Positions 57,101-64,000 of a stretch of DNA of 64,000 nt are shown piece by piece. The notes below the pieces were generated by a model that saw only the letters and a list, made by a program, of their open reading frames with translations, did not search any database and was not told where the DNA came from. A program made the translations under genes and the position numbers. Origin of the DNA: Psococerastis gibbosa (taxonomy: Eukaryota; Arthropoda; Insecta; Psocodea; Psocidae); the NCBI GenBank assembly GCA_963971405.1, contig OZ020491.1, positions 4,594,910-4,658,909 on the forward strand, in the 5' to 3' direction. Position 1 is the first letter of the stretch, and the number at the start of each line of letters is the position of its first letter.

Positions 57101-60100
57101 CAGTATAGGTGAGAAGTCTCAACGAAGTCGTTGTTCTCTGTCTGTATGTCGATTGTCAGTTCGGTATCTTTGGTTCGTCGCATATGAGACACGCTTCTGA
57201 TTAGAAGACCCCAATGCGATGTAGATTAATGGCGAGGTAGTCGTAACCAGTTGCGGTCCCGAATACAACGACACCTACAATAGGGCCATAAGCTTTACAT
57301 TAGTCCGGGTATATCTTACCACCGAAATCGCCAACTCTCATAAGACCAGCAAGTGCTTTGCTTTCTGGCAGATTTAGACAATCTATATCTAACATGTCTT
57401 TGGGCAGAGCAATAATAGGATGCCCACCATTGAAATTTGCTCTGACGGAGTCAATATTTCCAATTTGGAGCACTGTATTTGCTATAAATGGGTTGGTCAA
57501 AAGGTTTGCCAACATAGAAAACATTATTTCACTGACACTTGCATTACTTAATTAACCCTCTATCTCGCCATCTATCTTCCCCTTTAATGTAATTAGACGG
57601 AGGGCTGACGATTTCAGGGATGATATCTCCTTCATCTTGAATCTTGATTATACGTATTTGCTTCGTCGTGATTTAAACTATGACAGCCTCAGTGGTTAGG
57701 AATTTACTTACTCTCTCTCTGTTATCAGTTAACAAATTTGGTTGGCTGTTGAATGGATTATCTCTTAAAGCTAGCTCAGAAATTTAACTTAGAGATATAC
57801 CTTTCCATGGCAATTATTTTTCTACATAGAAAAACTGGAGTTCTATTCCTACTTTTCCTTAGGGAAAACCAAATGCCCCTATAATGTTCGTGGGAAAATC
57901 GGGCACCTTCACTACAATAATAAAATAATTTCATTGGAAAAATCCATTGTAGAGCGGAAATATCGCATCTCATAGACGAAATACACCTAGATATTTTGAT
58001 AGATGATATGCGGCCGTTACTAACACCAATTGGCCTCAGTTTTCGAACTCCTTCCTCCGGACGCCTTCATGAACTGTTTTTTGTAGAAATCAATTTCGTT
58101 ACAAAGCAGTAAAATCCCGGATGATTGGCCGTGGTGGTTCTGAAAGTGTACTTACAAACGTTTCGTCAACATCTATGGTCGACATCTTCAGTGGAACTGC
58201 GTAGACTTTAAAGGTTGTATCTCAGAGGCTCAACAGCAACTGTTTGGGCAGGGGGATGTGCCTTCGCACTTGAACTGACAATGTTAATAGCTTTATTATG
58301 ACAGTGATTAGCTTATGACGCGAACCTCCAAACTAAATGTCAGTCATCACGTTGCTTACGCTGCGGATGCTCATCTTATCCGCCTGTTTTGCACAGTGTT
58401 TACGTATGGGGAGTGATTTCACATATTTTCGGTTTTTTGGTTCGAACGACTTCACTAAAGTCTAAGTTTTAGTTTAATAGTTGTATTTTCGCTTTATCAG
58501 CTGTAAATGTAAAATTTTTCAATAATTTGTGGTTACTGTTATTGATTGTACTGAAACTGACCCTGCATTTCGTTTTACAGGTTACGGGCCCCGTCTGGTT
58601 TCGCAGTAGGGCCTCCTTGGTCTCTAAAGCCTGAGCCGTCTCCACTAGACAGGCGGGAGATGGAGGAACGGGAGAGGGAAAGAGAGCGAGAACGGGAGAA
58701 GGAGAGGATACGGAGAGAGCGGGAGGAGAGGTAAATATAGCAGATAAAAAGCACCTCAGACTTCAAAGCAATTTCCTATGAGCAATAGAACAAATGAATA
58801 CTACCCCGCTGTGGTTTCTTGGTATTCCTCATCTTCTTCAGCCTGTACTCCCCTACCCTGAACAATATTATTTATTTATTTTTAAAAAATTAAGCACTAA
58901 GTTAAAACCCTTGGCGCGGGCTTGCACAGTAACACTGGAAATGATAATAAGCTATAGTGTAATAGGCTCAATATTTTAAGCACTGGGCTGATAAGCTATG
59001 GCCTAATAGGCACACTGTTTTAGTTGTTGCTCATCTTTTGGGAACACCTATACTTTGTACATACATACGGACAATGTTTCCAGTGAAATTAAATTTTGAA
59101 CAAAATTCGGATAGTATAGTGTCTTAGAAGCCAGCTAATAGCTAATTTCATCTTCGGATCTCTTTTAGCCGTAATACTTTTTCTGTCACAATCTAACTTA
59201 TTTATCGTATTTATTTAATGACTTATAGAAAAAAAAAGAGAAACGCAACAACATGCTTACCATCCCAGGGAGGTTAGAGTCATTGAACACTATTTTTATT
59301 ATATATATTATGTCTTGAACTAATGAAATTCAAAATAATGTTACTTTCAGGGAGCGAGACCGGGAGCGGCGGGAGAGAGAGGAGAAGCGAAAAATGGAGG
59401 CAGAGAGAGAAAGACGTGAGAAGGAGCGAAGAGAACACGAGAGGAGGGAGCTGGAGAGGCTGAGCAAGGCGAGAGAGCGGTCGCCCCTCAGAAATGGAGA
59501 GATTAAGGAGGAACCTAGGACAGGTCAGTGTTATAATAGGTCAGAGATAAAAATATGTAAAGTAGGAGCGATTAGGATACGAGTGGAGGGGCTGGAGAGG
59601 TGGAGCAAGGCGAGTCGACGGTTGCCTCTTATTAGGAATGGAGAGAGAAATGGGGATCCTAGGTCAGGGCAGTGCAAGTCGGAGTCACATTTAAATGATG
59701 TAGAGGCGATGAGGACACGAGAGGATAGATGGTGCTGGAGTGGCTGAGCGAGGCGGGAGAGCCGTCGCCTCTCTGGAACGAAGAGATAGGACGTAGGGCG
59801 GATTAGTGTCATTATAGGTCAAAGACAAAAATAGGACAGGGAAGAGTCAGCCTCTGGAATGAGCAGAGGTTGGCGTCAAATGACAGAAAGAAAGAAAAAT
59901 GGTCTTTATATTCAAAAAGGGCGAATTTTTGGCCTCACTAACCCATGGGTTAGTTGTAAACAGAAATTTCTAGCACTTGCAATGGATAAGCACAGTATTT
60001 AATGTAATAATTTTCCTTTTCGTGTGATTGTAGTAAAAGAAGAAGATGTGATGGTGGTAGGCCGCACCCCCGGCCCAGGCCCCTATCCCCACCCCTACTC

Positions 60101-61435
60101 TGCGCTGGTAAGGCACCAAGGGCTCCGGCCTCCGCCTATGGCACCCCCCTTCGGACCTCCGTCGTGGCCCCCGCCACCTACTGGCGACCCCTACGCCTAT
60201 CGGTAAGACTCATTCAATTTTTTCAACTAAGCGTAGCCGCTTGTGTTGGGTTCCCCCCCCCCCCCTACAGCCTTTTTGAGTTGCTATAAACAAGAAAAAA
60301 AAATAGACGGAAACAGAATTTGAACCTGATTCTCCACGTTGCCCGGCTGGTATGCTGACCACTTCACTAAATCAGTTGTCGGCCATGTCTCCACATCCTT
60401 CCGTACTTAAATGACCGGTGAATGACATCACTAATGCAGGATTTGACCTATACCTATGCCAATAAATAAATAAAATAATGACTTTTTGTTCTAACGGTCT
60501 AACGAAGTTGGGGCTATATAGCCCTCTCTTACACTCAAGTAGGTAGGCCTTCCGAAGCATGGCCAGAAAATGTAGCAAGTGTGGGACTCGAACCAACAAC
60601 CTTTTGAGTGAAAGTCCGGACTACTACTCTACAAATGTGCTTGAAGTAGCTCGTCAACTTGCAAGGCTTGCCATTTGCTGGGATAGGTACTGGTGGTCAA
60701 AATAAGCATTAGTCTCTAGCCACACATGCACGTTTCCAAATAACAATAAATCCCGCCGTCGCTGTAAGGACGTGCTCTGATTTGTCAAAAGAACACGTGT
60801 CAATTGGTCGAAGAAATTAAAAAATGGCGGGAGCGAATGGCACAGCTCTCTTTCATAAATCTCTACGCAATCCCACGCACTCCTGCCCATTCCAAGTATT
60901 CGAGTATGCTTTTGCAAGTTCTGACAGGTGACTGGTAATTCCAGCTGCAATGTACCATGTACCTTCAAGTTCATTGGGGCAATACATCATAGCGACTTAC
61001 GGTGCAGCATTCAGATAGTTCTCAAAATTATGTTTCCCTCAGACTTTCGCAAAACGAAGAAAGGTGCGCGAGGACATGACTGAAGGAATAAAAAGAGGGA
61101 ACATGAAGAGGCCAAGGAAAATATCCAGAAACCAGATTGAGGACGATCTCAGAAGAGTGGGACTGGTAGGATGTGTTGAATAATCAGACGTGGAGAGACA
61201 GGAGAAGGCTCACCCTTCACACCCGGGCAACTGAAGATGATATCTTTCGGCTAATGGCAATTTGTTATTTGTTTTGAGCAGGAGACTGGAGCAGCTACGT
61301 TACGACCCGATGCTGTACAGGAGTGAGGAGGAGCAGCGCGCCAAAATGTACAGCCTGGGCCCGTTCCTGCCCCCTCCCCACCACCAGCCGTCGCCGCCGT
61401 CGCTGATGAAGAAAGAAGACGCCCCGGGACGATGA
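45088..61435 (+). CDS. AUTS2: AUTS2-like (AUTS2/fibrosin family; Drosophila tay homologue), multi-exon coding region
   Basis: Twelve exons are supported: 45088-45142, 45717-46516, 49901-50094, 51116-51324, 51826-52139, 54303-54335, 54960-55164, 55947-56088, 58581-58730, 59351-59523, 60034-60202 and 61282-61435 (stop TGA). All have AG acceptors and GT donors, and the codon phases agree at every junction, giving about 865 codons. The order is: low-complexity Pro/Ser-rich N-terminal part; His/Gln-rich segment; a conserved block ending in GKWNAMHVRVAWEIYHNQQK; a HEHW...WSLKP block; an Arg/Glu-rich charged stretch; and a Pro-rich C-terminus. That order is the same as in vertebrate AUTS2, which is a nuclear protein of variant Polycomb PRC1 complexes that recruits CK2 and p300; fly tay affects locomotion. 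Function here is inferred from family membership. The 5' end is not seen, so the start codon is unknown. Introns are full of transposons and decayed copies of the gene's own exons. Confidence 0.9.
45717..46516 (+). CDS. AUTS2: AUTS2-like exon, large Pro/Ser/Ala-rich
   Basis: An 800-bp open exon with acceptor tatttgtcttgcag and donor GTAAGC. It encodes about 266 residues that are very rich in Pro, Ala, Ser, His and Thr, with motifs such as HPGLPPSS, HPGLMPS and YPAYPPLYAPYSS, as in the long disordered region upstream of the conserved AUTS2 core. GC content is far above the flanks. The Arg-rich open frames antisense to it are composition shadows. It begins in phase 1 and ends in phase 0. Confidence 0.82.
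46734..46858 (-). mobile_element. tRNA-derived SINE (family 1), partial
   Basis: On the - strand: tttcacccgaaaggctgttg, then body; in an AUTS2-like intron. Confidence 0.68.
47394..47535. mobile_element. hairpin MITE, 142 bp
   Basis: GGCGGGGTTTCCACATATGT and its mirror, with GACGTTTTAGCAGACATTAA and GTCTGCTACCACGTC at the centre; nearly the same as 18,993-19,134. Flanks tta/taa. Lies in the 46,516-49,901 intron of the AUTS2-like gene. Confidence 0.9.
48156..48395 (-). mobile_element. tRNA-derived SINE (family 1), full-length, nested
   Basis: On the - strand: gagtagtggtacggactctg, B box GGTTCGAGTCC, body, (ATTT)n tail (aaataaataaataaataaat on +). It interrupts a poly(A)-tailed SINE-like repeat whose halves are at 48,084-48,155 and 48,403-48,503. 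Confidence 0.82.
48764..49480 (+). mobile_element. 850-bp dispersed repeat, copy 3 (deleted)
   Basis: Same family, shortened after the left end; lies in an AUTS2-like intron. Confidence 0.82.
49901..50094 (+). CDS. AUTS2: AUTS2-like exon (Ser/Thr/Pro-rich)
   Basis: A 194-bp exon with acceptor aataattttttag and donor GTAATT. It encodes MPGLSSPVSKGP through the RGHSPSRERDSY segment and ends in phase 2. Two decayed partial copies follow in the intron (50,138-50,292 and 50,313-50,420), which confirms that the unit once included the exon's 3' half plus the start of the intron. Confidence 0.78.
50138..50420 (+). pseudogene. two decayed tandem copies of the 49,901 exon's 3' half
   Basis: Copy at 50,138-50,292 keeps tcggctgtgg, gggacaacctgg and the cgtacgcactctccgagggg stretch, but has a one-base insertion (tgttggg for tgtggg) and has lost the splice donor (ttctttggggta for ttcttacaggta). 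Copy at 50,313-50,420 is more diverged. Both include the first intron bases (tagtatttggtgtg). Confidence 0.85.
50820..50990 (+). mobile_element. poly(A)-tailed SINE-like repeat, diverged
   Basis: cacggcttctgtggcagggt...tctctacacaccatgcga...tcattaaattgttta, then ttttataaaaaa; just upstream of the exon at 51,116. Confidence 0.55.
51116..51324 (+). CDS. AUTS2: AUTS2-like exon (SSNVSSLSRTS; Pro-rich)
   Basis: A 209-bp exon with acceptor gatgtgttacag and donor ACAA|GTAAAA. It completes the phase-2 codon of the previous exon, reads SNVSSLSRTSVTPVSG and then a Pro-rich run (FPPPMFPPPQIPAPPAPGP), and ends in phase 1. An alternative acceptor 3 bp downstream (cagcag) is possible. Confidence 0.78.
51683..51752 (+). 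pseudogene. decayed upstream copy of the 51,826 exon start
   Basis: tctgtttactacacaaatta followed by agcagactttcttcgccgtg matches 51,806-51,860, but the acceptor AG is gone (cacaaatta for cacagatca). Confidence 0.88.
51826..52139 (+). CDS. AUTS2: AUTS2-like exon: DLLRRELDNRFLASQ and His-rich (HX) segment
   Basis: A 314-bp exon with acceptor ctatgcacag and donor AAG|GTACGT. It encodes DLLRRELDNRFLASQ, then AYLRTEM, then HHHQHQHTHVHQHQ, then a segment with VESPFYR and Gly/Pro/Phe-rich sequence. Vertebrate AUTS2 has the same order: a DLLRQEL-RFLASQ motif, YLRTE, a His/Gln repeat (the HX repeat, reported to contact p300) and DPFYR. This is one of the two strongest pieces of evidence for the family assignment. 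A LINE fragment begins 16 bp after the exon. Confidence 0.93.
52156..52548 (-). mobile_element. 5'-truncated LINE insertion in an AUTS2-like intron
   Basis: On the - strand, 52,386-52,183 encodes TGRRLPGRPRNRWKDELEND...VQNREEWRSVVEQAKAHQG, the typical C-terminal end of an insect non-LTR retrotransposon, followed by a (GAA)n tail. A perfect 14-bp duplication ACGTAGTAATGGTT flanks it (52,142-52,155 and 52,549-52,562). The insertion starts 16 bp after the exon ending at 52,139. Confidence 0.9.
52685..52800 (-). mobile_element. tRNA-derived SINE head (family 2)
   Basis: On the - strand: TGGCGCAGTGGTCAG (A box), then GGTTCAAATCCTGTTTCCGT (B box and after). Relative at 60,297-60,395. Confidence 0.7.
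52853..53330. mobile_element. palindromic element, third family, long form
   Basis: Ends tgcaggctgatcatgacgat and atcgccatgatcagcgtgct are inverted; inner ccatgtcacgtgatggtatt and ttgaattaatcccatcacgt also pair. Same family as the disrupted copy at 23,530-25,200. Confidence 0.8.
53882..53944 (+). repeat. dispersed 60-bp repeat, copy 1
   Basis: tttttctgctgtgacgtcag...tcactgcagtttaccaata; the other copy is at 63,232-63,293. Confidence 0.6.
54303..54335 (+). CDS. AUTS2: AUTS2-like 33-bp microexon (QVGDVTKPRIL)
   Basis: An 11-codon exon in phase 0 at both ends, with a pyrimidine-rich acceptor (aatttatttacag) and strong donor GTACGTG. Placed between its neighbours it supplies the residues just before KTGKWNAMH, where vertebrate AUTS2 has a comparable short segment ending in FRPMLRKPGKW. 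The match is short, so the call depends on splice signals, phase and position together. Confidence 0.68.
54383..54591. mobile_element. hairpin MITE, 209 bp
   Basis: GGCGGCTATTCCACCGTCAT and mirror; inner ATGACGTGGTAGCAGACATC. Flanks tat/taa. It starts only 47 bp after the 33-bp microexon of the AUTS2-like gene. Confidence 0.88.
54600..54740 (-). mobile_element. 850-bp dispersed repeat, partial copy
   Basis: Reads gtataaggaaagctttgtga...tttacacgttttgag... as at 240-320. Confidence 0.65.
54960..55164 (+). CDS. AUTS2: AUTS2-like core exon (GKWNAMHVRVAWEIYHNQQK)
   Basis: A 205-bp exon with acceptor gattttctgtttag and donor CTAG|GTATGT. The first 25 or so residues (KTGKWNAMHVRVAWEIYHNQ...) are the signature of the AUTS2/fibrosin family; vertebrates have [20 protein letters not shown] here. 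A Pro-rich tail (PGPRHDLPAYGPGFLPPSHL) follows, and the exon ends in phase 1. Three decayed partial copies of the 3' half lie downstream. Confidence 0.96.
55320..55750 (+). pseudogene. three decayed tandem copies of the 54,960 exon's 3' half
   Basis: Copies at 55,330-55,415, 55,488-55,573 and 55,690-55,745 share tctcgccacgaccttccc and gggcttcctacctcc with the exon. The first keeps the donor GTATGT, the second has GTGTGT, the third has lost it. The linking intron piece ttcagggttctgtgagtgct is repeated too. Confidence 0.88.
55947..56088 (+). CDS. AUTS2: AUTS2-like exon (SRYPTGSFGAPPP ... VHEHWR)
   Basis: A 142-bp exon with acceptor ttagtttcag and donor GTACGT. It encodes SNVSPFSRYPTGSFGAPPP, Met/Pro/Gly-rich sequence, and VHEHW. 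It ends in phase 2 and continues into the next exon as RLRAPSGF; together they match the HEPWNRLHRTP...PPWLKP region of AUTS2. Confidence 0.88.
56450..56830 (+). repeat. two-copy tandem repeat with LINE-like cysteine motif
   Basis: Two copies (about 56,470-56,635 and 56,640-56,790) read SLN-LRTEV-RCLLNLCRR and DPICECGQL / DPICICWQL, then CLRLEEA / CLPEA. The pattern resembles the terminal zinc motif of RT-encoding elements. It lies in an AUTS2-like intron and has no intact frame. Confidence 0.4.
58581..58730 (+). CDS. AUTS2: AUTS2-like exon (PPWSLKPEPSPLDRREMEERERE)
   Basis: A 150-bp exon with acceptor cgttttacag and donor GAGAG|GTAAAT. It encodes LRAPSGFAVGPPWSLKPEP followed by the start of a long Arg/Glu alternating stretch, predicted to be helical or coiled coil. 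It is in phase 2 at both ends. PPW-LKP is a conserved AUTS2 motif. Confidence 0.9.
59351..59523 (+). CDS. AUTS2: AUTS2-like exon, Arg/Glu-rich charged region
   Basis: A 173-bp exon with acceptor atgttactttcag and donor GACAG|GTCAGT. It continues the RERE-like run from the previous exon (ERDRERREREEKRKMEAE...) and ends LSKARERSPLRNGEIKEEPRT. Phase goes from 2 to 1. Two decayed copies of the 3' part and the donor region follow at 59,568-59,835. Confidence 0.85.
59568..59835 (+). pseudogene. two decayed tandem copies of the 59,351 exon's 3' part
   Basis: 59,568-59,675 (ggggctggagaggtggagca, cctcttattaggaatggaga) and 59,705-59,835 (gagtggctgagcgaggcggg, gtcgcctctctggaacgaag). The second still has the intron start (gtcattataggtcaaagaca). 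Confidence 0.85.
60034..60202 (+). CDS. AUTS2: AUTS2-like exon, Pro-rich (VKEEDVMVVGRTPGPGPYPH)
   Basis: A 169-bp exon with acceptor gtgtgattgtag and donor CTATCG|GTAAGA. It starts with VKEEDVMVVGRTPGPG and then is Pro/Tyr/His-rich, ending TGDPYAYR. It begins in phase 1 and ends in phase 2, matching both neighbours. Confidence 0.85.
60297..60395 (-). mobile_element. tRNA-derived SINE head (family 2)
   Basis: On the - strand: TTTAGTGAAGTGGTCAGC, then GGTTCAAATTCTGTTTCCGT. Confidence 0.68.
60455..60640 (-). mobile_element. tRNA-derived SINE (family 1)
   Basis: Same layout, with (TAAA)n at the low-coordinate side and GGTTCGAGTCC at the other end; in the last AUTS2-like intron. Confidence 0.78.
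61040..61250 (+). pseudogene. LINE C-terminal remnant
   Basis: Reads MTEGIKRGNMKRPRKISRN, IEDDLRRVGL and WRDRRRLTLHTRATEDD in broken frames, similar in pattern to LINE C-termini with a Pro-Arg-Lys-x-x-x-(D/E)DLR core. Just upstream of the last AUTS2-like exon. Confidence 0.45.
61282..61435 (+). CDS. AUTS2: AUTS2-like terminal coding exon with stop
   Basis: Acceptor gttttgagcag. It encodes RRLEQLRYDPMLYRSEEEQ, KMYSLGPFLPPPHHQ, and ends MKKEDAPGR with TGA at 61,433-61,435. The R-x-DP pattern resembles the DP-repeat region that AUTS2 has near its C-terminus. The protein is shorter at the C-terminus than vertebrate AUTS2. Confidence 0.85.
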
Positions 61436-61950
61436 CCGCCCCCGTGAGACTGAGCACCGAGCTAGCTAGATGACGAAAACGGCACCGAGACTAACGCGAA
61501 ATCGAGTGGTGGCGTCCATGAATAGGTTGCGCTTGCGCACCAATTGAATTTATTGATGTAACGTTTTAATGTTGAATTTTGGCGCGAAAATTTATTTTAG
61601 TCGAAGCGACACGGTGTTGCAAATGGCTAAGTAAACAAACCCGGAAACACTTTCAATGAAGTATTTGTGCAATTACTAGACTGCTTGAATATCTCGCCAT
61701 TTTGCGCTTTGTCTCGGTGCTTAGTGCGATTAGCCAATGACAGATCTTAAGGTTCACGGGTTCAGTGATCAAATGCGAGAAATATTTTATGATCATATTC
61801 AGTAATGGGTGGTCGGACAACTTACAGTGCTCTAAAATGACTGTCCTTAGGTAGCTACGTAAAAGAGCTATGAGACTTTATTTCTGTCATATCTTCCACA
61901 TTCACTTTGTAATACTTCATCATTGTAAATAAAATATAATAACATCGTCA
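61436..61950 (+). other. AUTS2: 3' UTR of the AUTS2-like gene
   Basis: The sequence after the stop has no open frame. A canonical AATAAA polyadenylation hexamer lies at 61,928-61,933, followed by GT/T-rich sequence (tcgtcaagtttt). A further AATAAA at about 62,403 could be a distal alternative. The 3' end is a prediction. Confidence 0.6.
61928..61933 (+). terminator. polyadenylation signal AATAAA
   Basis: Canonical hexamer about 490 bp after the AUTS2-like stop codon, with a T-rich downstream element. Confidence 0.55.
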
Positions 61951-62950
61951 AGTTTTATTTAAAAATAATAATAATAGTAATACTTGACTAAGTTATTTTA
62001 TTTTATTTACGATGCGGCTTTGTTTCTGACCTAACCGTCTAGGGGGGTGTACCCAGTTTGGTTCATATAATGGTTCCTTGAATTTAATGTCTTGTTCTCC
62101 AATACTTTCCCTTTGGATGGCAACTTCCCGGTGTGTTTAGCCCGGTGCACAATGGCGATTTCTACGCCGCAGGGACGCTGGGAGGTCCGTCATTGGAGCA
62201 AAAACCAAGTGTACTTAAATATACTGTATTTCTCTCCGCTGAGCCTATGCAAACTGAAACCTTTGAAGTGGACTCAGTGTTTTTTCACCAACCATTTGCT
62301 CCTATCTCGGATGCCTCAGTGTATCTGGCGTGTAGAAAGCGCGAAATTATGAAATAGTGGGTTTCTTCAATTTCAGCAATGTTCGCACTCTGTTTTTGTT
62401 TTAATAAACATTGCGTTTTATTACTTTTTACTGGTGGTGTAACAGTAGAATGACATGATAGCCTTAAGCCGAGGAACTTCTTTTTAAGTTTGGACGGGAA
62501 ATTATTTATTTTCATTGTTTGATCACTAACCTGACCGACCTAGATCACTGTGATCTGAGAGACTCGCGATTTCTCTCGCGTTGTAATACTCGGACCTTGG
62601 GTGCCAAGAGTAGTCAAGTCATACCACAAAGTTAAGCAGCTAATGTTATTTATAATGACTTGTGATGTTTTATTGTTCTTCCAGAATGTATAGCCTTGGT
62701 TTTCGTAATAGGTAAAAACGCTTTATTTCTTTTATTATAATTTCGCAGCGTCTATTATATCTGTGGGGAAGTTGCATGGAGAAGTACTATATTCTTATTG
62801 GATCTTATTACTTGCATGGACCGAATTTGTATTGCATTTATAACACATTTCTTTAGTTCAAACATATTGATTTATTATCAAAATATTTCTGAACCGCTTG
62901 CCATAATTGTCGTGAATCATTTTGATGCATGTGCCTGCTTGTCTACATGC
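61951..62950. other. no gene seen
   Basis: Two overlapping short frames (62,092-62,357) have no recognisable motif. A TTAATAAA at about 62,401 could be a distal polyadenylation signal. Confidence 0.5.
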
Positions 62951-63211
62951 GGTGTTCCTATGTCTAACGAATGGAAGAGTGCACAGTAACATACTAAGGC
63001 AAACGCCATTAAAGAGTTTTCACATGTCTCGTTTGATCCATGGTCGATTCATTCAACGACACGACTGATCAGTAGGGGCATACTAGTACTTCGTCAATAC
63101 TGAATTGAGCAATGTTCCTATGTTTAACCTATGGAACAGTAACATACAAAGGCAAACGCCTTTGCAGAGTTTTTATTGATGTGCCTCATTTAATCCTCGG
63201 CCGATTCATTA
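62951..63211 (+). repeat. 162-bp tandem duplication
   Basis: gttcctatgtctaacgaatg...aaggcaaacgcc...gattcatt at 62,951-63,052 and a diverged copy at 63,113-63,211. Confidence 0.7.
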
Positions 63212-63231
63212 ATCATTCAATTAACAATTTT

Positions 63232-63293
63232 TATGTACAAATTTTTCTGCTGTGACGCTCAACGGTTCAACTCACTGCAGTTTACCAATAGGC
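63232..63293 (+). repeat. dispersed 60-bp repeat, copy 2
   Basis: tttttctgctgtgacgctca...tcactgcagtttaccaata. Confidence 0.6.
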
Positions 63294-64000
63294 AGCCATT
63301 TTTTTCATTATTATTGTATATGTTCACGCCTTTTGGTAATGGTTGCTTATTTGAAAAATAGTGGGCCATTTTTTTCTTCAATTTATCAGTATTATGTCTT
63401 TCGAAAATATTGACGGAAAAAAAGTTAAAAAATAAATTATGTGTTCTTTTTATATTACTAAAAGTCTTTATTTATCTGTGATCAATTAGCTGCTGTAAAT
63501 TGTGTAATGACCACGTGACGAATATTCAAACCCTGGCTGGTCCTAAATAGAGTACTATATAGGAGAAACCGGACCTTCGAGCGCGCCATTTCGTTTTGTC
63601 CCCTTTGGGCCCCTGCTACGTTTTTTTCAATGGCTGGTCATAAGAGACGTGACAGAAATTAAAAAGTTTATATTTGGCGGGATTCAAGTGTCCTAACTCC
63701 TATACAGAACTCTAGTCCTTAACTCCCGCAACGTTCGACTGACATGCCAAGTAGCTCTGTAAATATTAATGTATGCACATCAGCCATTTTGGAACTTTTA
63801 TTGCTGTTAAAAATGATTTAACTGCCCAGTTTTTCAACTGTTTGTGAGCTATTTTATTATTAGAATTAAATTATGGCCGAATCATTATTACAATTTTATT
63901 ATTTGTTTCAATTTTGTTACAAGAACCTAAAAAAATTATTAAAATTGACGGGGATTTTTCCAATTGTTTTTAAGTAACGTAGCGTGAGAGCAAATTAGTT
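63294..64000. other. no gene seen
   Basis: AT-rich, no long frame, no recognised repeat. Confidence 0.55.

Noticed and set aside
57300..57524. 74-codon - strand frame (NIDSVRANFNGGHPIIALP)
   Set aside because: Looks protein-like, but I recognise no family and see no extension or splice sites; might be part of an unrecognised element.
62092..62357. Overlapping short + frames after the AUTS2-like gene
   Set aside because: No motif, no splice or promoter support; probably chance.

Overview
This is eukaryotic DNA, and almost certainly from an arthropod (most likely an insect) with a large, repeat-rich, AT-biased genome. Evidence: GT-AG introns of up to tens of kilobases, a Drosophila-copia-type retrotransposon whose primer-binding site matches that of copia, Tc1/mariner relics, several tRNA-derived SINE families and many fold-back MITEs. 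The species cannot be named from the sequence.

The one host gene I can support lies on the + strand. It is a homologue of AUTS2 (autism susceptibility gene 2; AUTS2/fibrosin family; 'tay' in Drosophila). I trace twelve phase-compatible coding exons from 45,088 to the stop at 61,433-61,435, including a 33-bp microexon. A plausible earlier exon lies at 7,576-7,680, followed by a 37-kb intron. The 5' end of the gene is outside the window or unrecognised. The best family matches are a Leu/Arg-rich plus His/Gln-rich exon (51,826-52,139), the GKWNAMHVRVAWEIYHNQQK block (54,960-55,164), the HEHW...WSLKP block split over two exons, and an Arg/Glu-rich charged region.

The rest is mobile DNA and tandem repeats. 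At 0-7.5 kb are MITEs, a deleted Tc1-like element, a 71-bp array grown out of a MITE arm, and a CpG-rich stretch. At 7.76-12.39 kb is a nearly intact copia element on the - strand with near-identical LTRs and a 5-bp target duplication. At 12.4-17.5 kb are minisatellites, a poly(A)-tailed LINE fragment, and a tRNA-like SINE carrying 185-bp repeats. At 18-45 kb are MITEs, a maT-like mariner nested in a palindromic element, a palindrome of mariner ends, an 8-copy 118-bp array, two tRNA-like cloverleaves, and a LINE split by a MITE and a hAT element. At 45-61.5 kb is the AUTS2-like exon cluster with smaller insertions. Beyond about 62 kb only short duplications are visible.

The most unusual pattern is that at least four exons of the AUTS2-like gene are accompanied by decayed tandem partial copies of themselves, spanning an exon-intron junction, in the neighbouring intron. 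The second is a family of about eleven near-perfect hairpin MITEs with 3-bp target duplications, one of which has become a head-to-tail satellite-like array.
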